Shown here one piece after another: positions 17,449 through 27,464 of a stretch of 64,000 nucleotides of DNA (position 1 is the stretch's first letter; every line of letters starts with the position of its first letter). The position numbers and the translations under genes are program-made. The notes beneath the pieces were generated by a model. That model worked only from the letters and a program-made list of their open reading frames with translations, was not told where the DNA came from and did no database searches. The DNA comes from an uncultured Ignatzschineria sp. (GTDB taxonomy: Bacteria; Pseudomonadota; Gammaproteobacteria; Cardiobacteriales; Wohlfahrtiimonadaceae), in assembly GCA_945639195.1 (NCBI GenBank), contig CALZEE010000005.1:1-64000 (forward strand), read 5' to 3'.

Positions 17449-18789
17449 ATGAACAACAAACTATCTTTGTCAGCCTATATCACTATTGGCTCGATGCTAT
17501 TTGGATTATTCTTTGGCGCCGGGAACCTCATCTTCCCTGTACATATGGGGCAAGAAGCAGGTGCAAGCACGACGCTCGCAACCCTTGGATTTATTATTAC
17601 CGGTGTTGGCCTTCCCTTTTTAGGCATTGTCGCGATTGGCTTCTCTAAGAGCAATGGTTTGTACGACCTTGCAAGTCGCGTCTCCCAGAAATATGGGCTC
17701 CTCTTCACGATGATGCTCTACCTTACAATCGGACCATTCTTTGCGCTTCCGAGAACCGCAACGGTCTCTTTTGAGATCGGCTTAACCCCTTTTATCAGTG
17801 CAGATTACTACACGATCAGCTTACTGATCTTTACCCTCGCATTCTTCTTTTTAGCATGGGTATTATCTCTAAACCCCTCAAACATCATGGTGTGGATCGG
17901 CAAGGTGCTCAATCCGCTCTTCTTGGTCTTCTTAGCCTTCTTAATTGTCAGCGCATTTATCAAGCCCATGGGCGATATCGCAGCGCTGCCGATTCAAGAA
18001 AGCTATCAGCAAAATCCGATCTTTAAAGGATTTACAGAAGGCTACAATACAATGGATGTATTGGCATCGCTCGCCTTTGGAATCATTGTGGTGAATACGA
18101 TCAAAAATCTCGGTGTTACAAACACCACTGATATCGCAAAAGATACCTTTAAAGCCGGTTTTATCAGCCTTGTTTTAATGAGTATTATTTATGGTAGCCT
18201 TGCCTATCTTGGGGCAACAAGCCTGAATCAATTCCCGCTCTCAGAAAATGGGGGCATTGCACTCGCGCAGATCTCCACCTATTACTTTGGCTCGTTAGGA
18301 TCAATTCTCCTCGCGATTATTGTCACGATTGCCTGCTTAAAAACAGCGATTGGCTTGATTTCTGCTTGCGCCGAGATGTTCAACGAGCTCTTCCCCGGCA
18401 TCTCTTACCGTCACTTCGTGCATCTCTTTAGCCTGATTAGTATGTTAATCGCCAATGTCGGCTTAACCTCCATCATCAAGATCTCTGTGCCGGTCTTAAT
18501 GTTCCTCTATCCGCTTGCGATCACCCTCGTGATCTTGGCGTTCTTATCACCGCTCTTTCATCATAAAAAAGTCGTCTATCAATTTACGACAGGCTTTACC
18601 TTGATTATCGCCGTGATCGAGGGCTTAAAAGCGAGCTCAGCAGTGATTAGCAAGAACCCTGTGATCTACAACATCACCAGCTTCTTCGACAATGTATTAC
18701 CCTTCTCTGATGTCAACATGGGCTGGATTCTTCCGGCAATCGCAGGTCTTGTGATTGGTTGGGGATTGAGTTTGAGACAAAAGGCTTAG
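17449..18789 (+). CDS. brnQ: BrnQ, branched-chain amino-acid carrier
   Basis: Inner-membrane carrier of the LIVCS family, 446 residues with about twelve membrane segments, importing leucine, isoleucine and valine with Na+ or H+. Family signatures are strong: GSMLFGLFFGAGNLIFPVHMG cut at the loop near residues 13-33, IGPFFALPRTATVSFEIG near 97, and CLKTAIGLISACAEMF near 300. The start ATG follows GAGATAAC, a weak ribosome site, but family alignment fixes it. A terminator follows at once, so it is monocistronic. Confidence 0.92.
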   Translation: MNNKLSLSAYITIGSMLFGLFFGAGNLIFPVHMGQEAGASTTLATLGFIITGVGLPFLGIVAIGFSKSNGLYDLASRVSQKYGLLFTMMLYLTIGPFFALPRTATVSFEIGLTPFISADYYTISLLIFTLAFFFLAWVLSLNPSNIMVWIGKVLNPLFLVFLAFLIVSAFIKPMGDIAALPIQESYQQNPIFKGFTEGYNTMDVLASLAFGIIVVNTIKNLGVTNTTDIAKDTFKAGFISLVLMSIIYGSLAYLGATSLNQFPLSENGGIALAQISTYYFGSLGSILLAIIVTIACLKTAIGLISACAEMFNELFPGISYRHFVHLFSLISMLIANVGLTSIIKISVPVLMFLYPLAITLVILAFLSPLFHHKKVVYQFTTGFTLIIAVIEGLKASSAVISKNPVIYNITSFFDNVLPFSDVNMGWILPAIAGLVIGWGLSLRQKA

Positions 18790-18813
18790 TTACAATAAGT
18801 CTTTTCATGAAAG

Positions 18814-18845
18814 CCTGAAGGTCTTGTGATCTTCAGGTTTTTTTA
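18814..18845 (+). terminator. terminator after brnQ
   Basis: CCTGAAG (18814-18820) pairs with CTTCAGG (18831-18837), followed by TTTTTTT. Confidence 0.9.
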
Positions 18846-18875
18846 TTGCCGGCATTATGAGGAAGGTACGATATT

Positions 18876-19019
18876 CGTATCAAACACACTTGCACGGCGT
18901 CGGATGTAACGGCTAATGCGATTCTCAAAGCTGGCTCGCCGACTTATGAAGCCTGAAAGCTCCCTTTACGCTGGCGCGCGAATGCCGGCAATGTGCAAGC
19001 ATTCGACCCAGCTTTGAGT
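18876..19019 (+). repeat. modular intergenic repeat, unit 1
   Basis: A unit with the conserved head (CACTTGCACGGCGTCGGATG, then GGCTCGCCGACTT) and the conserved tail (CTGGCGCGCG, TGCCGGCAATGTGCAAGC, ATTCGACCCAGCTTTG). The head CTTGCAC is complementary to the tail GTGCAAG. The centre has GAAGCCTGAAAGCTC. It lies directly downstream of the brnQ terminator. Confidence 0.85.
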
Positions 19020-19065
19020 CAAACTTGTATCAACCTTGAACCAACTTTCAATTAGCCCTATTTTT

Positions 19066-19376
19066 CGTATCTAAATACACTTGCATGGCGTCGGATGTAA
19101 CGGCTAATGCGCTTCTCAAAGCCGGCTCGCCGACTTTAAAAGCTTGTCGCTTTTATCCTACTGACTCATCAAAAAAAGTAAAATTCCTTAGCAACCAGTA
19201 ATAGCGGAAGAGAATGGCGTTTAAGCGAGAATAGACATGCGGCGGAGTTTAAACGCCATTCTCTGTAGCCCCAAAGAAAGTCCCTCGCTCGCCGACTTAT
19301 GAAGCCTGAAAGCTCCCTTTACGCTGGCGCGCGATTGCCGGAGATGTGCAAGCATTCGACCCCGCTTTGAATCAGC
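19066..19376 (+). repeat. modular intergenic repeat, composite unit 2
   Basis: It has the same head and tail as unit 1, but CTCGCCGACTT occurs twice (near 19126 and 19290) with about 150 bases of extra sequence between. It looks like two units joined, or one interrupted by another element. The first centre is AAAAGCTTGTCGCTTTT, the second GAAGCCTGAAAGCTC. A separate 16-bp inverted repeat is nested inside. Confidence 0.8.
19209..19264. repeat. perfect 16-bp inverted repeat nested in repeat unit 2
   Basis: AGAGAATGGCGTTTAA (19209-19224) and TTAAACGCCATTCTCT (19249-19264) are perfect reverse complements with a 24-base loop. There is no T run. It could be a small non-autonomous element or an RNA hairpin. 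Confidence 0.8.
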
Positions 19377-19428
19377 CTTGTATCAACCTTGAATCAACTT
19401 TCAATCAGCCTAGTTTTCCACATCAAAA

Positions 19429-19459
19429 AAGCGCCCAAGGAATAATCCTATGAGCGCTT
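19429..19459 (-). terminator. terminator after thiC
   Basis: AAGCGC and GCGCTT arms enclose AGGA-N4-TCCT; the minus strand continues into TTTTTTGATG. It is 49 bases beyond the thiC stop. Confidence 0.8.
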
Positions 19460-19507
19460 GATACCGGCGGTAATCATTGCCGGCATTTTATTGATAGATC
19501 CGTAAAC

Positions 19508-21466
<1,959 letters not shown>

Positions 21467-21469
21467 TTA

Positions 21470-21557
21470 CTTCCCTACGCTGGTACTAGCCAGATCAGGT
21501 CCTGAGGGTTTAAGCAAACACTATGCTAATCTCAGCTCAATTGATTGAGCACCCCTA
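21470..21557 (-). ncRNA. TPP riboswitch (THI element)
   Basis: The minus strand carries the conserved THI-box elements in order: GGGGTGC, GCTGAGA, a variable helix, ACCCTCAGGACCTGATCTGG and TACCAGCGTAGGGAA. These match the known thiamine pyrophosphate aptamer. It precedes thiC on the same strand by about 175 bases. Confidence 0.96.
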
Positions 21558-21827
21558 GTGAAAACATGAAAATGAATAAGATGTAGTTAGTGCTACATCA
21601 AATCAACCTACAGTTATAACGTGTTTCATAGAGAAAAGCAAAATCCCCCGATAAACCATTGAATAATGATTCATCCTCAATCTAATAGGAGAAAATTTAC
21701 CTAAAAAGATCCCTTGATATAGATCAATTTATATAATAGATTGAATCACAGCTAAAAAAGTTGATGCCAACACTTTCGAATAATAATAACAATAATAATC
21801 AATAACCATAGCTGTATGGAGGTTTAT

Positions 21828-23417
21828 ATGAGTATCAATAGTCACAATTTATCCCGTAGATCGATTTTAAGAATGATAGGAGGCGTTGCAGGTAGTGTCG
21901 CCCTCTATAATTCAATGATGACATTAGGGCTTGCCAATACCAGCGACTTTAAAGGTTCTCCTGATTTAAAAGATGCCCCTAAAGGCGCTTCTGTCTTGAT
22001 ATTAGGCGCAGGAATTGCCGGGTTAGTCGCGGCTTATGAGCTGCAAAAAGCTGGATATAATGTAAAGCTTTTGGAATATAATGATCGCATAGGCGGTCGA
22101 ATCTGGTCTATTCGAGGGGGTGATAAATATACCGAGCTAGGCGGATTTACCCAAGAGTGTACTTACGCAGATGGTGAGTACTTCAACCCGGGTCCTTGGA
22201 GAGTCCCTTACCATCACCAAGGCTATATGCATTACGCGCGTGAGTTCGGGGTTGAAATGCAACCGTTTCAACAGTTTAATCAAAATGCGTACCTACACAA
22301 CTCCCAAGCATTTGATGGAAAACCACAGCGTTTCAAACATATTCTTGCAGACTATAAAGGTCATACCAATGAATTATTAGCCAAAGCAGTGTATCAAGAC
22401 CAGCTAGATGCACCCATCACTAAAGAGAATAAAGAGATGTTGCTGGAATCGCTCCGTTCATGGGGTGCTTTAGATAAAGATTTCCGCTATACAGCACAAA
22501 GTGCGACATCTGTTCGAGGTTGGGAAAAAGATCCTGATGCCCATCACGGAGGAACGCCTTCTAAACCAATTGATTTGAAATCAATATTAGACTCAAAACT
22601 CTGGGCATCTTTATCAGATATATTTGAGTATGATTATGCCCCATCTATCTTTCAACCCGTCGGCGGAATGGATCAACTTCCAAAAGCGATGGGAAAAGAG
22701 ATCGGCAATATCGTGACCTACAATGCCAAGATCACCAAAATCATGCAAGACAATGATGATGTCACTGTGACTTATATTGATCAGAAAAGTGGTCTTGAGA
22801 AAGAAGAGACTGCAAGTTGGTGCATATGTACGATTCCTTTCTCAATTTTGTCCCAAATTGAAAATAACCTCAATCCTAAGATGAAAGAAGGCATCTCCGC
22901 CGTTCACTATGCCACCGGATTTAAAGCAGGCATCGAATTCAATCGTCGATTCTGGGAAGAGGATGACCAAATTTATGGCGGGATCAGCATCACGGATCTC
23001 CCCATTGAAATGATCTCGTACCCAAGTAATGGTTATCTCAAAAAAGGAAAAGCTGTCCTACTCGGATCTTATCTTTTTGGTCCGAACTCCTTTGAGTTCT
23101 CTTCGCTATCACCTGAAGAGCGCATTGAAAAGACCATGAAGTATCTCGAGAAAATTCACCCGCAAGCACGAGAAGAGTTTTCAAGTGCGATGTCTGTTGC
23201 TTGGCATCGTGTGCCCTTCTCCTTAGGTTGCTATGGATTATGGACCACTGAATCACGAGATAAACACTTCAAAAATGTGGCGACAATGGATCGTCGAGTT
23301 GTGTTAGCCGGCGAGCATATTTCTTATATCCCCGCTTGGCAAGAAGGCGCCATTCTCTCCTCGCTTGAGGCCATTCGACAGTTACATGAAAATGCGACTC
23401 AAAATAGTGAGGGGTAA
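21828..23417 (+). CDS. Tat-exported flavin amine oxidase/dehydrogenase
   Basis: FAD-dependent amine oxidase family protein of 529 residues. The N-terminus has a twin-arginine signal (LSRRSILRMIGG followed by a hydrophobic stretch), so it is folded with FAD and then exported. The dinucleotide fold is VLILGAGIAGLVAAYELQ at about residue 60, followed by RIGGR. The C-terminal FAD contact is AGEHISYIPAWQEGAI. Such enzymes oxidise L-amino acids or amines. The cytochrome c gene starts 3 bases after the stop, so electrons may go to that cytochrome rather than to oxygen, as described for NicA2-type enzymes. The substrate is unknown. GGAGG precedes ATG 21828, which I prefer to the ATG at 21816. Confidence 0.88.
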   Translation: MSINSHNLSRRSILRMIGGVAGSVALYNSMMTLGLANTSDFKGSPDLKDAPKGASVLILGAGIAGLVAAYELQKAGYNVKLLEYNDRIGGRIWSIRGGDKYTELGGFTQECTYADGEYFNPGPWRVPYHHQGYMHYAREFGVEMQPFQQFNQNAYLHNSQAFDGKPQRFKHILADYKGHTNELLAKAVYQDQLDAPITKENKEMLLESLRSWGALDKDFRYTAQSATSVRGWEKDPDAHHGGTPSKPIDLKSILDSKLWASLSDIFEYDYAPSIFQPVGGMDQLPKAMGKEIGNIVTYNAKITKIMQDNDDVTVTYIDQKSGLEKEETASWCICTIPFSILSQIENNLNPKMKEGISAVHYATGFKAGIEFNRRFWEEDDQIYGGISITDLPIEMISYPSNGYLKKGKAVLLGSYLFGPNSFEFSSLSPEERIEKTMKYLEKIHPQAREEFSSAMSVAWHRVPFSLGCYGLWTTESRDKHFKNVATMDRRVVLAGEHISYIPAWQEGAILSSLEAIRQLHENATQNSEG

Positions 23418-23420
23418 TTT

Positions 23421-23810
23421 ATGAAACATCTATTGAGTTTTCTTTTGGGTTCATTATTACTAACGAATATCGCATACTCAGATGCTTTTTCCGAAACAGA
23501 GGGCGCAACACTCTATAAAATGATTTGTGCCAGTTGTCATATGCCCGATGGTAAAGGCGCTGAAGGAGCAGGAACTTATCCGAGCTTTGTCAATAACGCG
23601 AAAATTGAGAATAAATCTTACCCTCAAATTGTCGTGCTCTATGGTTTAAATGGCATGCCTGCTTTTGGGGGTGTTCTTGATAATACTCAGATATCAAATG
23701 TTATCAATTATGTGAGAACAAACTTTGGGGGTTATCAAGATGGGCATATCACCGCCGAAGAAGTTGCCATGCTACGAATCCCCGATTATGAATACAACGA
23801 TTTAAACTAG
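23421..23810 (+). CDS. periplasmic class I cytochrome c
   Basis: Small c-type cytochrome of 129 residues. There is a Sec signal peptide (MKHLLSFLLGSLLLTNIAYS), then one heme-attachment site CASCH near residue 40. A likely axial methionine lies in NGMPAFGG near residue 85. It is coupled to the flavin amine oxidase gene with a 3-base gap, which implies co-translation and a shared role. The likely job is accepting electrons from the reduced flavin and passing them to the respiratory chain. Heme ligation and partner choice are inferred. Confidence 0.88.
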   Translation: MKHLLSFLLGSLLLTNIAYSDAFSETEGATLYKMICASCHMPDGKGAEGAGTYPSFVNNAKIENKSYPQIVVLYGLNGMPAFGGVLDNTQISNVINYVRTNFGGYQDGHITAEEVAMLRIPDYEYNDLN

Positions 23811-23969
23811 TTATTTAATAAGCAAAGATATTTAAGCGATCAATAACATGAGCAAAACAGATAAAATGTCCCTTTATCAGAAGTAATATATGCTGAGCGC
23901 ATTTGATAACTAGACTATCAACGAGCTACTCCTATAATAAGGAATAGCTCTTTTTTTAAGTGGAAATAT

Positions 23970-24362
23970 ATGACCCGAATAAACATTATTGATCCTATTG
24001 ATCTTTGCGACCAACATCTACTCGCCGAACATCGTGAGCTTACAAGAATTCCCAATGATATTGTAAAGCGTGAAGGAAATGTTCCACTCTCTAAAGAACC
24101 CGCTTACTTACTCGGTGCGGGGCATGTCACCTTCTTTCGCGATAAACTGCTGTTTCTTAAAAATCGTTATGATGCGCTTCATGATGAATGCCGAAAACGA
24201 GGATTTAACGTGACCTATAAATGGCCTTTAGAAGCAGAAAATTACCCAACACTCTGGAATGATTACGTCGTGACGGAGCAAGATCGGGAACTCAATATGA
24301 CAAGAATTCATGAAAGAATGCCGGCAATGCCACGATTTACAGCACATATCGAAAAAGAATAA
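23970..24362 (+). CDS. pyrimidine dimer DNA glycosylase, T4 endonuclease V-like
   Basis: Protein of 130 residues homologous to phage T4 DenV (endonuclease V), which cuts the glycosyl bond of UV-induced pyrimidine dimers and nicks the strand. The residues known to be catalytic in T4 are in place: Thr2 (start MTRIN) and Glu23 (DQHLLAEHRE aligns with T4 DQHLMAEYRE at the same numbering). LLGAGHVTFFRDKLLFLKNR also matches the T4 sequence closely. The cellular role is repair of UV damage in the cytoplasm. It lies 160 bases after the cytochrome gene and is probably a separate unit. Ancestral phage origin is possible, but no phage genes surround it. Confidence 0.93.
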   Translation: MTRINIIDPIDLCDQHLLAEHRELTRIPNDIVKREGNVPLSKEPAYLLGAGHVTFFRDKLLFLKNRYDALHDECRKRGFNVTYKWPLEAENYPTLWNDYVVTEQDRELNMTRIHERMPAMPRFTAHIEKE

Positions 24363-24399
24363 ATAACCCTATTCTTACTATTTTCTTCACGCAAAAAGA

Positions 24400-24427
24400 A
24401 GCCACTTATGAGGCAACATAAGTGGCT
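24400..24427 (-). terminator. 11-bp hairpin terminator
   Basis: AGCCACTTATG (24400-24410) pairs with CATAAGTGGCT (24417-24427). The T run (TTCTTTTTG) is on the minus strand, so it stops leftward transcription from the DoxX gene region. Confidence 0.75.
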
Positions 24428-24460
24428 AATGAACATGAGAGATGTGAGATAATTGCTTAT

Positions 24461-24650
24461 CTAACGCCCCTCATCCTCATCTGAAAGCGGCTGTCTAATA
24501 CGACAACCCCTGTTAATACTATAGGTAGCATCAATATTGTAAGATCGCTACCATCTTGACGTCGTACCTTGTTGAAAATAATTATTATTTGCAATTGGGT
24601 ATAACGGACCATAATAACATTAATAAAAAAAGTGTGCAGATAATGCTCAA
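24461..24650 (-). pseudogene. possible decayed small lipoprotein gene
   Basis: On the minus strand a hydrophobic stretch (CTLFLLMLL) is followed in the next frame by CYYGPLYPIANNNYFQQG, an in-frame TAG at 24550-24548, and then YSINRGCRIRQPLSDEDEGR before TAG at 24463-24461. This reads like a lipoprotein signal plus mature chain broken by one frameshift and one stop. No family is recognised, and it may be chance. Confidence 0.2.
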
Positions 24651-24656
24651 AAGATC

Positions 24657-25082
24657 TTATTCGTTACGACCTTCAAGTAGGTAATCAAGGCTAATACGAC
24701 CAGCACCATAAACCACTAAGTAAATAAATCCGCCGGCCATTGCAATATTCTTCATGAGTGCAGTCGCTTCGCTAGGATCTCCATGGAACATAAAGCCTGC
24801 TAAAACATTAAAGACCGCTAAGAAAAGCGCAACAACTCTTGTTTGAAAACCCACTAAAATGGCAAGTCCACCGCCAAGCTCAAGTAAAATGACCAGTACT
24901 AATGTCCATTCAGGTAATCCTTTAGATGCCATGAAACTCGCTGTTCCGGCAAATCCGCCTATCTTTCCCCAGCCTGCGACTATAAAAATATAAGCTAAAA
25001 AAGCGCGTCCTAATAATGACACAACAGCTTGCAAGGGTGGCAAGGAAAAAAAGTTTCTCACTAAAATATTGGGATTCAACAT
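24657..25082 (-). CDS. DoxX-family membrane protein
   Basis: Four-helix inner-membrane protein of 141 residues of the DoxX family. Typical pieces are LLGRAFLAYIFIVAGWGKIGG, LVILLELGGGLAILVGFQTR (each about 20 residues) and the C-terminal GRISLDYLL. DoxX proteins have been linked to quinone or thiosulfate chemistry and to oxidative stress, but their function here cannot be assigned. It is divergent from the first of two duplicated LysR genes, a common regulator-target arrangement. Confidence 0.85.
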   Translation of the reverse strand: MLNPNILVRNFFSLPPLQAVVSLLGRAFLAYIFIVAGWGKIGGFAGTASFMASKGLPEWTLVLVILLELGGGLAILVGFQTRVVALFLAVFNVLAGFMFHGDPSEATALMKNIAMAGGFIYLVVYGAGRISLDYLLEGRNE

Positions 25083-25468
25083 TGTTGATTATTCCTTTTG
25101 TAATATTCAATTTTTAAAATAAATTGTTAAAAAAACCAAGTACTAAAATATAACGTCAATAAAGAGATCATAAAAAGAAGTCTAACGTCTCGATAGCCCC
25201 CATTACACGACGACATCATTCAAAAATCAGCCGACCAATAACAGTCTCTTATATAGAGAATTTTATAATCTCCATTATAATTGTTGCTCCCTGAGCCTTA
25301 AAAGACATGAACAACCACCTCAATAAGTGGTGTTTATTCAGTAGGTAGCACTATGCAACATTGCATTAACAGGGGTATCATAGAGTTAATATTCACAGCC
25401 TAATATAGATAAATTGAAATTCTTTATTTCCATTAAGGAAATAATCAAACTGATATGAAGGATAGATC
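25083..25468. promoter_or_regulatory. 386-base divergent promoter gap between doxX and LysR
   Basis: AT-rich, no gene. A dyad AACCACCTC...TAAGTGGTG sits near 25311-25334 (CCACCT with AAGTGG). It must hold promoters for both flanking genes and is the likely LysR binding region. Confidence 0.4.
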
Positions 25469-26386
25469 ATGCAATCTACTGACAAAATTGATTTAGCAGA
25501 TGTACAACTCTTCTGTAAAACAGCTACCTGTAAAAGCTTTACAGAAGCCTCTATTTTACTGGGTACAACGCCATCATCGGTTAGTAAAGCTATTGCTCGT
25601 CTCGAGAAAAAATTATCCTTAAAACTTTTCATTCGCTCAACACGCGCAATGCGACTGACTGAGGAGGGGATGAGTTATTATGAAGTCTGCAGCGAAGCTC
25701 TCGGTAATATTCACGATATTGAAAATCAACTTACTAAGAGCGCAAAACCCCGCGGAACGTTAAGAATCAGTATGCCCGACAGTTATGGTGAGTCCGTCTT
25801 AATTCCCTATCTCAAACCTTTTTTTGAAAACTATAAAGAACAACTGCAGATAGAAGTCGCACTCAGTAACAGTTATGTTAATTTCACCAAAGAATCCATC
25901 GATATTGCGATCCGTATTGGTGATCTACAAGATGCTCGTATCATCGCAAAATATCTGCATGATACGCACTTTAAACTTGTTGCTTCACCTGAATATATTG
26001 CTGAATTTGGGATGCCGAAAACAATAGAGGAGCTGCATCAGCACCAATGTATCGGTCTTAAATTTCCTGATAGAGGGAATATTATTCCGTGGGAATTTGG
26101 TGATCGCCAAGATGTGTTCACTCCAAACTTCGCACTACTTCACAGCCATTCAATGGCCGCTTTAGACCATGCTGTTGCAGGGCTTGGAATTGCACGTTTA
26201 CTGGACTTCAGCGTCCAACGAGAAATTCAAAATGGGAGTGTTATCGAAGTTTTACCCGGTACCCATCCACCGCCGATGACCGTTCATTTAGTGTATCCTA
26301 GCAGTCGTTATGTTCCGGCAAAAACCCGGCTATTTATAGATTTTTTCTTTAACCAAATACTGCCGAAAGTTCAAGGAAAAGTATAA
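25469..26386 (+). CDS. LysR-type regulator, first of a tandem duplicate pair
   Basis: LysR regulator of 305 residues. The helix-turn-helix (SFTEASILLGTTPSSVSKAI) lies near residues 22-41, and an effector-binding domain follows. Its sequence is very close to the next gene over the whole length; shared pieces include LFIRSTRAMRLTEEG, FTKESID and PSSRYVPAKTRLFIDFFF. It resembles the AaeR/DsdC-like branch of LysR proteins. It is divergent from doxX, which may be its target. The effector is unknown. Confidence 0.87.
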   Translation: MQSTDKIDLADVQLFCKTATCKSFTEASILLGTTPSSVSKAIARLEKKLSLKLFIRSTRAMRLTEEGMSYYEVCSEALGNIHDIENQLTKSAKPRGTLRISMPDSYGESVLIPYLKPFFENYKEQLQIEVALSNSYVNFTKESIDIAIRIGDLQDARIIAKYLHDTHFKLVASPEYIAEFGMPKTIEELHQHQCIGLKFPDRGNIIPWEFGDRQDVFTPNFALLHSHSMAALDHAVAGLGIARLLDFSVQREIQNGSVIEVLPGTHPPPMTVHLVYPSSRYVPAKTRLFIDFFFNQILPKVQGKV

Positions 26387-26498
26387 CGGTAAATCATGTA
26401 ATATGATGATATTCATTAATAAACATTAAATAATAATAGACATTATTTTTATCAATGTCCTTATAGTTGTACATGCTGTACTTATAGGAATGAATGGA

Positions 26499-27407
26499 AT
26501 GACACTTTCCCAAAAAATTGATCTCGATGATCTAGAACTCTTTTGCAAAACAGCAGAATGTAAAAGCTTTACAGAAGCATCTATCTTACTTGGAACAACC
26601 CCATCCTCCATTAGTAAAGCCATTGCTCGTCTTGAAAAGAAACTTGCCCTTAAATTGTTTATTCGCTCAACAAGGGCAATGCGTCTTACAGAAGAAGGTG
26701 CAAGTTATTATGAGGTTTGTAACGAATCGCTCAATCAGATTTATGATATCGAAAATCAACTGACCAAAAATGCAGTACCTCGAGGAACCTTACGCATCAG
26801 TATGCCCGATGCTTATGGAAATTCGATTCTTATCCCGCATTTAAAACCCTTCTTCGAGCGTCATAAAGCCCATCTTCAATTTGAAATATCTTTAGGAAAT
26901 AACTTTGTAAATTTCACCAAAGAATCCATTGATTTAGCTATTCGTATCGGCGACCTTCAAGATGCCCGCATTATCGCTAAACATATTCATGATACCCAGC
27001 ATAAACTCGTTGCGTCCCCACTGTATTTACAAAAGTATGGTATTCCTAAAACGCTCCAAGCACTTCAAGAACACCAATGCATTGGGATTAAGTTTCCAGA
27101 TCATGGTGTCGTGATGCCATGGGTATTTGGAGAAAGGCAAGAAACGATGCCAATCAACTTCTCTATCATTCATAGCCATGCAAAAGGGGCGCTGAATCAT
27201 GCTATTAAGGGCTTTGGGATCGCTTACTTACTCGACTTCACGACAAAGAGTGCGATTGATAGAGGGGATTTGGTCGAGATTCTTCCCGGCAATCATCCCC
27301 CACCGATGTCTGTACATCTGGTCTATCCGAGTAGCCGTTATGTGCCGGCAAAAACGCGCCTATTTATAGATTATTTCTTTGAAGAAGTGCTTCCTAAGAT
27401 CTTGTAA
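26499..27407 (+). CDS. LysR-type regulator, second of a tandem duplicate pair
   Basis: LysR regulator of 302 residues, a paralogue of the preceding gene in the same orientation with a gap of about 110 bases. The helix-turn-helix differs by few residues (SFTEASILLGTTPSSISKAI), so both may read similar operators, while the effector domains differ more, suggesting different ligands. I choose ATG 26499 because AGGA lies 9 bases before it; ATG 26490 is too close. A terminator follows. No structural gene is beside it except the convergent D-lactate dehydrogenase-type gene. Confidence 0.86.
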   Translation: MTLSQKIDLDDLELFCKTAECKSFTEASILLGTTPSSISKAIARLEKKLALKLFIRSTRAMRLTEEGASYYEVCNESLNQIYDIENQLTKNAVPRGTLRISMPDAYGNSILIPHLKPFFERHKAHLQFEISLGNNFVNFTKESIDLAIRIGDLQDARIIAKHIHDTQHKLVASPLYLQKYGIPKTLQALQEHQCIGIKFPDHGVVMPWVFGERQETMPINFSIIHSHAKGALNHAIKGFGIAYLLDFTTKSAIDRGDLVEILPGNHPPPMSVHLVYPSSRYVPAKTRLFIDYFFEEVLPKIL

Positions 27408-27421
27408 AATGCCCCACAAAA

Positions 27422-27447
27422 AAAAGGATGCCCTTTGGCATCCTTTT
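27422..27447. terminator. bidirectional terminator
   Basis: AAAAGGATGCC and GGCATCCTTTT arms with a 4-base loop. It separates the second LysR gene from the convergent dehydrogenase gene. Confidence 0.92.
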
Positions 27448-27464
27448 GACGTTTTAACCTATTA

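Noticed and set aside
18876..19376. CRISPR array
   Set aside because: The repeats are 140-310 bases long, without short regular repeats and unique spacers, and no cas genes are present.
24453..24610. Minus-strand frame of 51 codons overlapping the suspected lipoprotein relic
   Set aside because: No ribosome site and an improbable hydrophobic/basic composition; the other frame looks more protein-like.
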